The notes under the pieces are model-generated. The model was not told the origin of the DNA and made no database searches. It worked only from the letters and a program-made list of their open reading frames with translations. A DNA stretch of 64,000 nt from Sebaldella termitidis ATCC 33386 (lineage in GTDB: Bacteria > Fusobacteriota > Fusobacteriia > Fusobacteriales > Leptotrichiaceae). Numbering within the stretch: the first letter of the stretch is position 1; every line of letters starts with the position of its first letter. A program made the position numbers and the translations under genes. Positions 63,801 to 64,000 of this stretch are shown one piece after another. Location of the stretch: contig NC_013517.1 of NCBI RefSeq assembly GCF_000024405.1, positions 1,798,001 to 1,862,000 of the forward strand, in the 5' to 3' direction.

Positions 63801-64000
63801 ATGATATATACATTCACTTTGAACACGGCAATAGACAGAATAATTTACTTTGAAGAGGAGCTGGAAAGAAAAAAAAATAATAAAATTTCACATTATTTAT
63901 ATGATGTAGGCGGAAAAGCAACACATGTTTCCATAATTCTGTCACAGCTGGGAATAGACAATATTGCGGCAGGATTCATAGGGACAGAAAAAGGCGGACT
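63801..64000 (+). CDS. PfkB-family hexose/tagatose kinase, 5' part
   Basis: Starts at ATG 63801, one base after the gatC stop codon, and runs off the window. The visible residues MIYTFTLNTAIDRIIYFEE and VGGKATHVSIILSQLGIDNIAAGFIG match the N-terminus of 1-phosphofructokinase/tagatose-6-phosphate kinase (FruK/LacC/PfkB). It would phosphorylate the ketose phosphate produced after transport, such as tagatose 6-phosphate. The catalytic C-terminal part is outside the window. Confidence 0.85.
   Translation, partial: MIYTFTLNTAIDRIIYFEEELERKKNNKISHYLYDVGGKATHVSIILSQLGIDNIAAGFIGTEKGG

Noticed and set aside
1-64000. tRNA, rRNA, insertion sequences or prophage genes
   Set aside because: I looked for T-loop-like sequences, transposase and phage motifs in the gaps and found none that I could support.

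Overview
This is an AT-rich, gene-dense stretch of chromosome, almost all on the + strand. It most resembles a Fusobacteriota genome of the Leptotrichiaceae, probably a Sebaldella-like gut bacterium. The evidence is the low G+C, the two giant type V autotransporters with the N-terminal domain and glycine-rich passenger repeats typical of Fusobacteria, the PTS and Mgl sugar transport systems, and an anaerobic purine/hydantoin and selenium-molybdenum hydroxylase gene set. The species assignment is inference; no rRNA or tRNA gene is visible.

Region 1 (1-10.7 kb) is one long co-directional cluster. It holds a hydantoinase/dihydropyrimidinase, yqeC, mocA, a MogA/MoaB protein, a MoeA-like molybdopterin-binding protein, an M20 amidohydrolase, a MOSC protein, moaC, a DUF3343 Se/S-carrier-like protein, an ATPase activator with its double-cubane/2-hydroxyacyl-CoA-dehydratase-like partner, yqeB and xdhC. 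Together they look like a maturation and purine-catabolism island for a selenium-dependent molybdenum hydroxylase. The hydroxylase itself is not in the window.

Region 2 (10.8-24 kb) is mixed: a TtcA-like tRNA thiolase, lipoproteins (one split by an in-frame stop), a CDF metal exporter, a complete mglBAC sugar ABC transporter, an orphan two-spacer CRISPR array, a tRNA methyltransferase, a DHFR-like reductase, a PHP phosphatase, a TetR regulator and a 6S-like structured RNA.

Region 3 (24-32.6 kb) is housekeeping: an unknown membrane protein, a tRNA-dihydrouridine synthase, accD-accA-pfkA-pyk in one tight operon, a nitroreductase, a GH25 lysozyme and recR.

Region 4 (32.7-58.7 kb) is bracketed by two giant paralogous autotransporters. 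Between them lie a PTS EIIBC - DUF3604 - Cys-type sulfatase operon with a ROK regulator and a TauE/SafE exporter (a likely sulfated-sugar pathway), an unknown protein with a C-terminal cysteine cluster, a SAM-I riboswitch with metK, and a HAD phosphatase.

Region 5 (58.7-64 kb) has a small DUF1622 membrane protein and then a PRD/EIIB/EIIA regulator with a galactitol-type PTS (A, B, C) and the start of a PfkB-family sugar kinase, cut by the window end.
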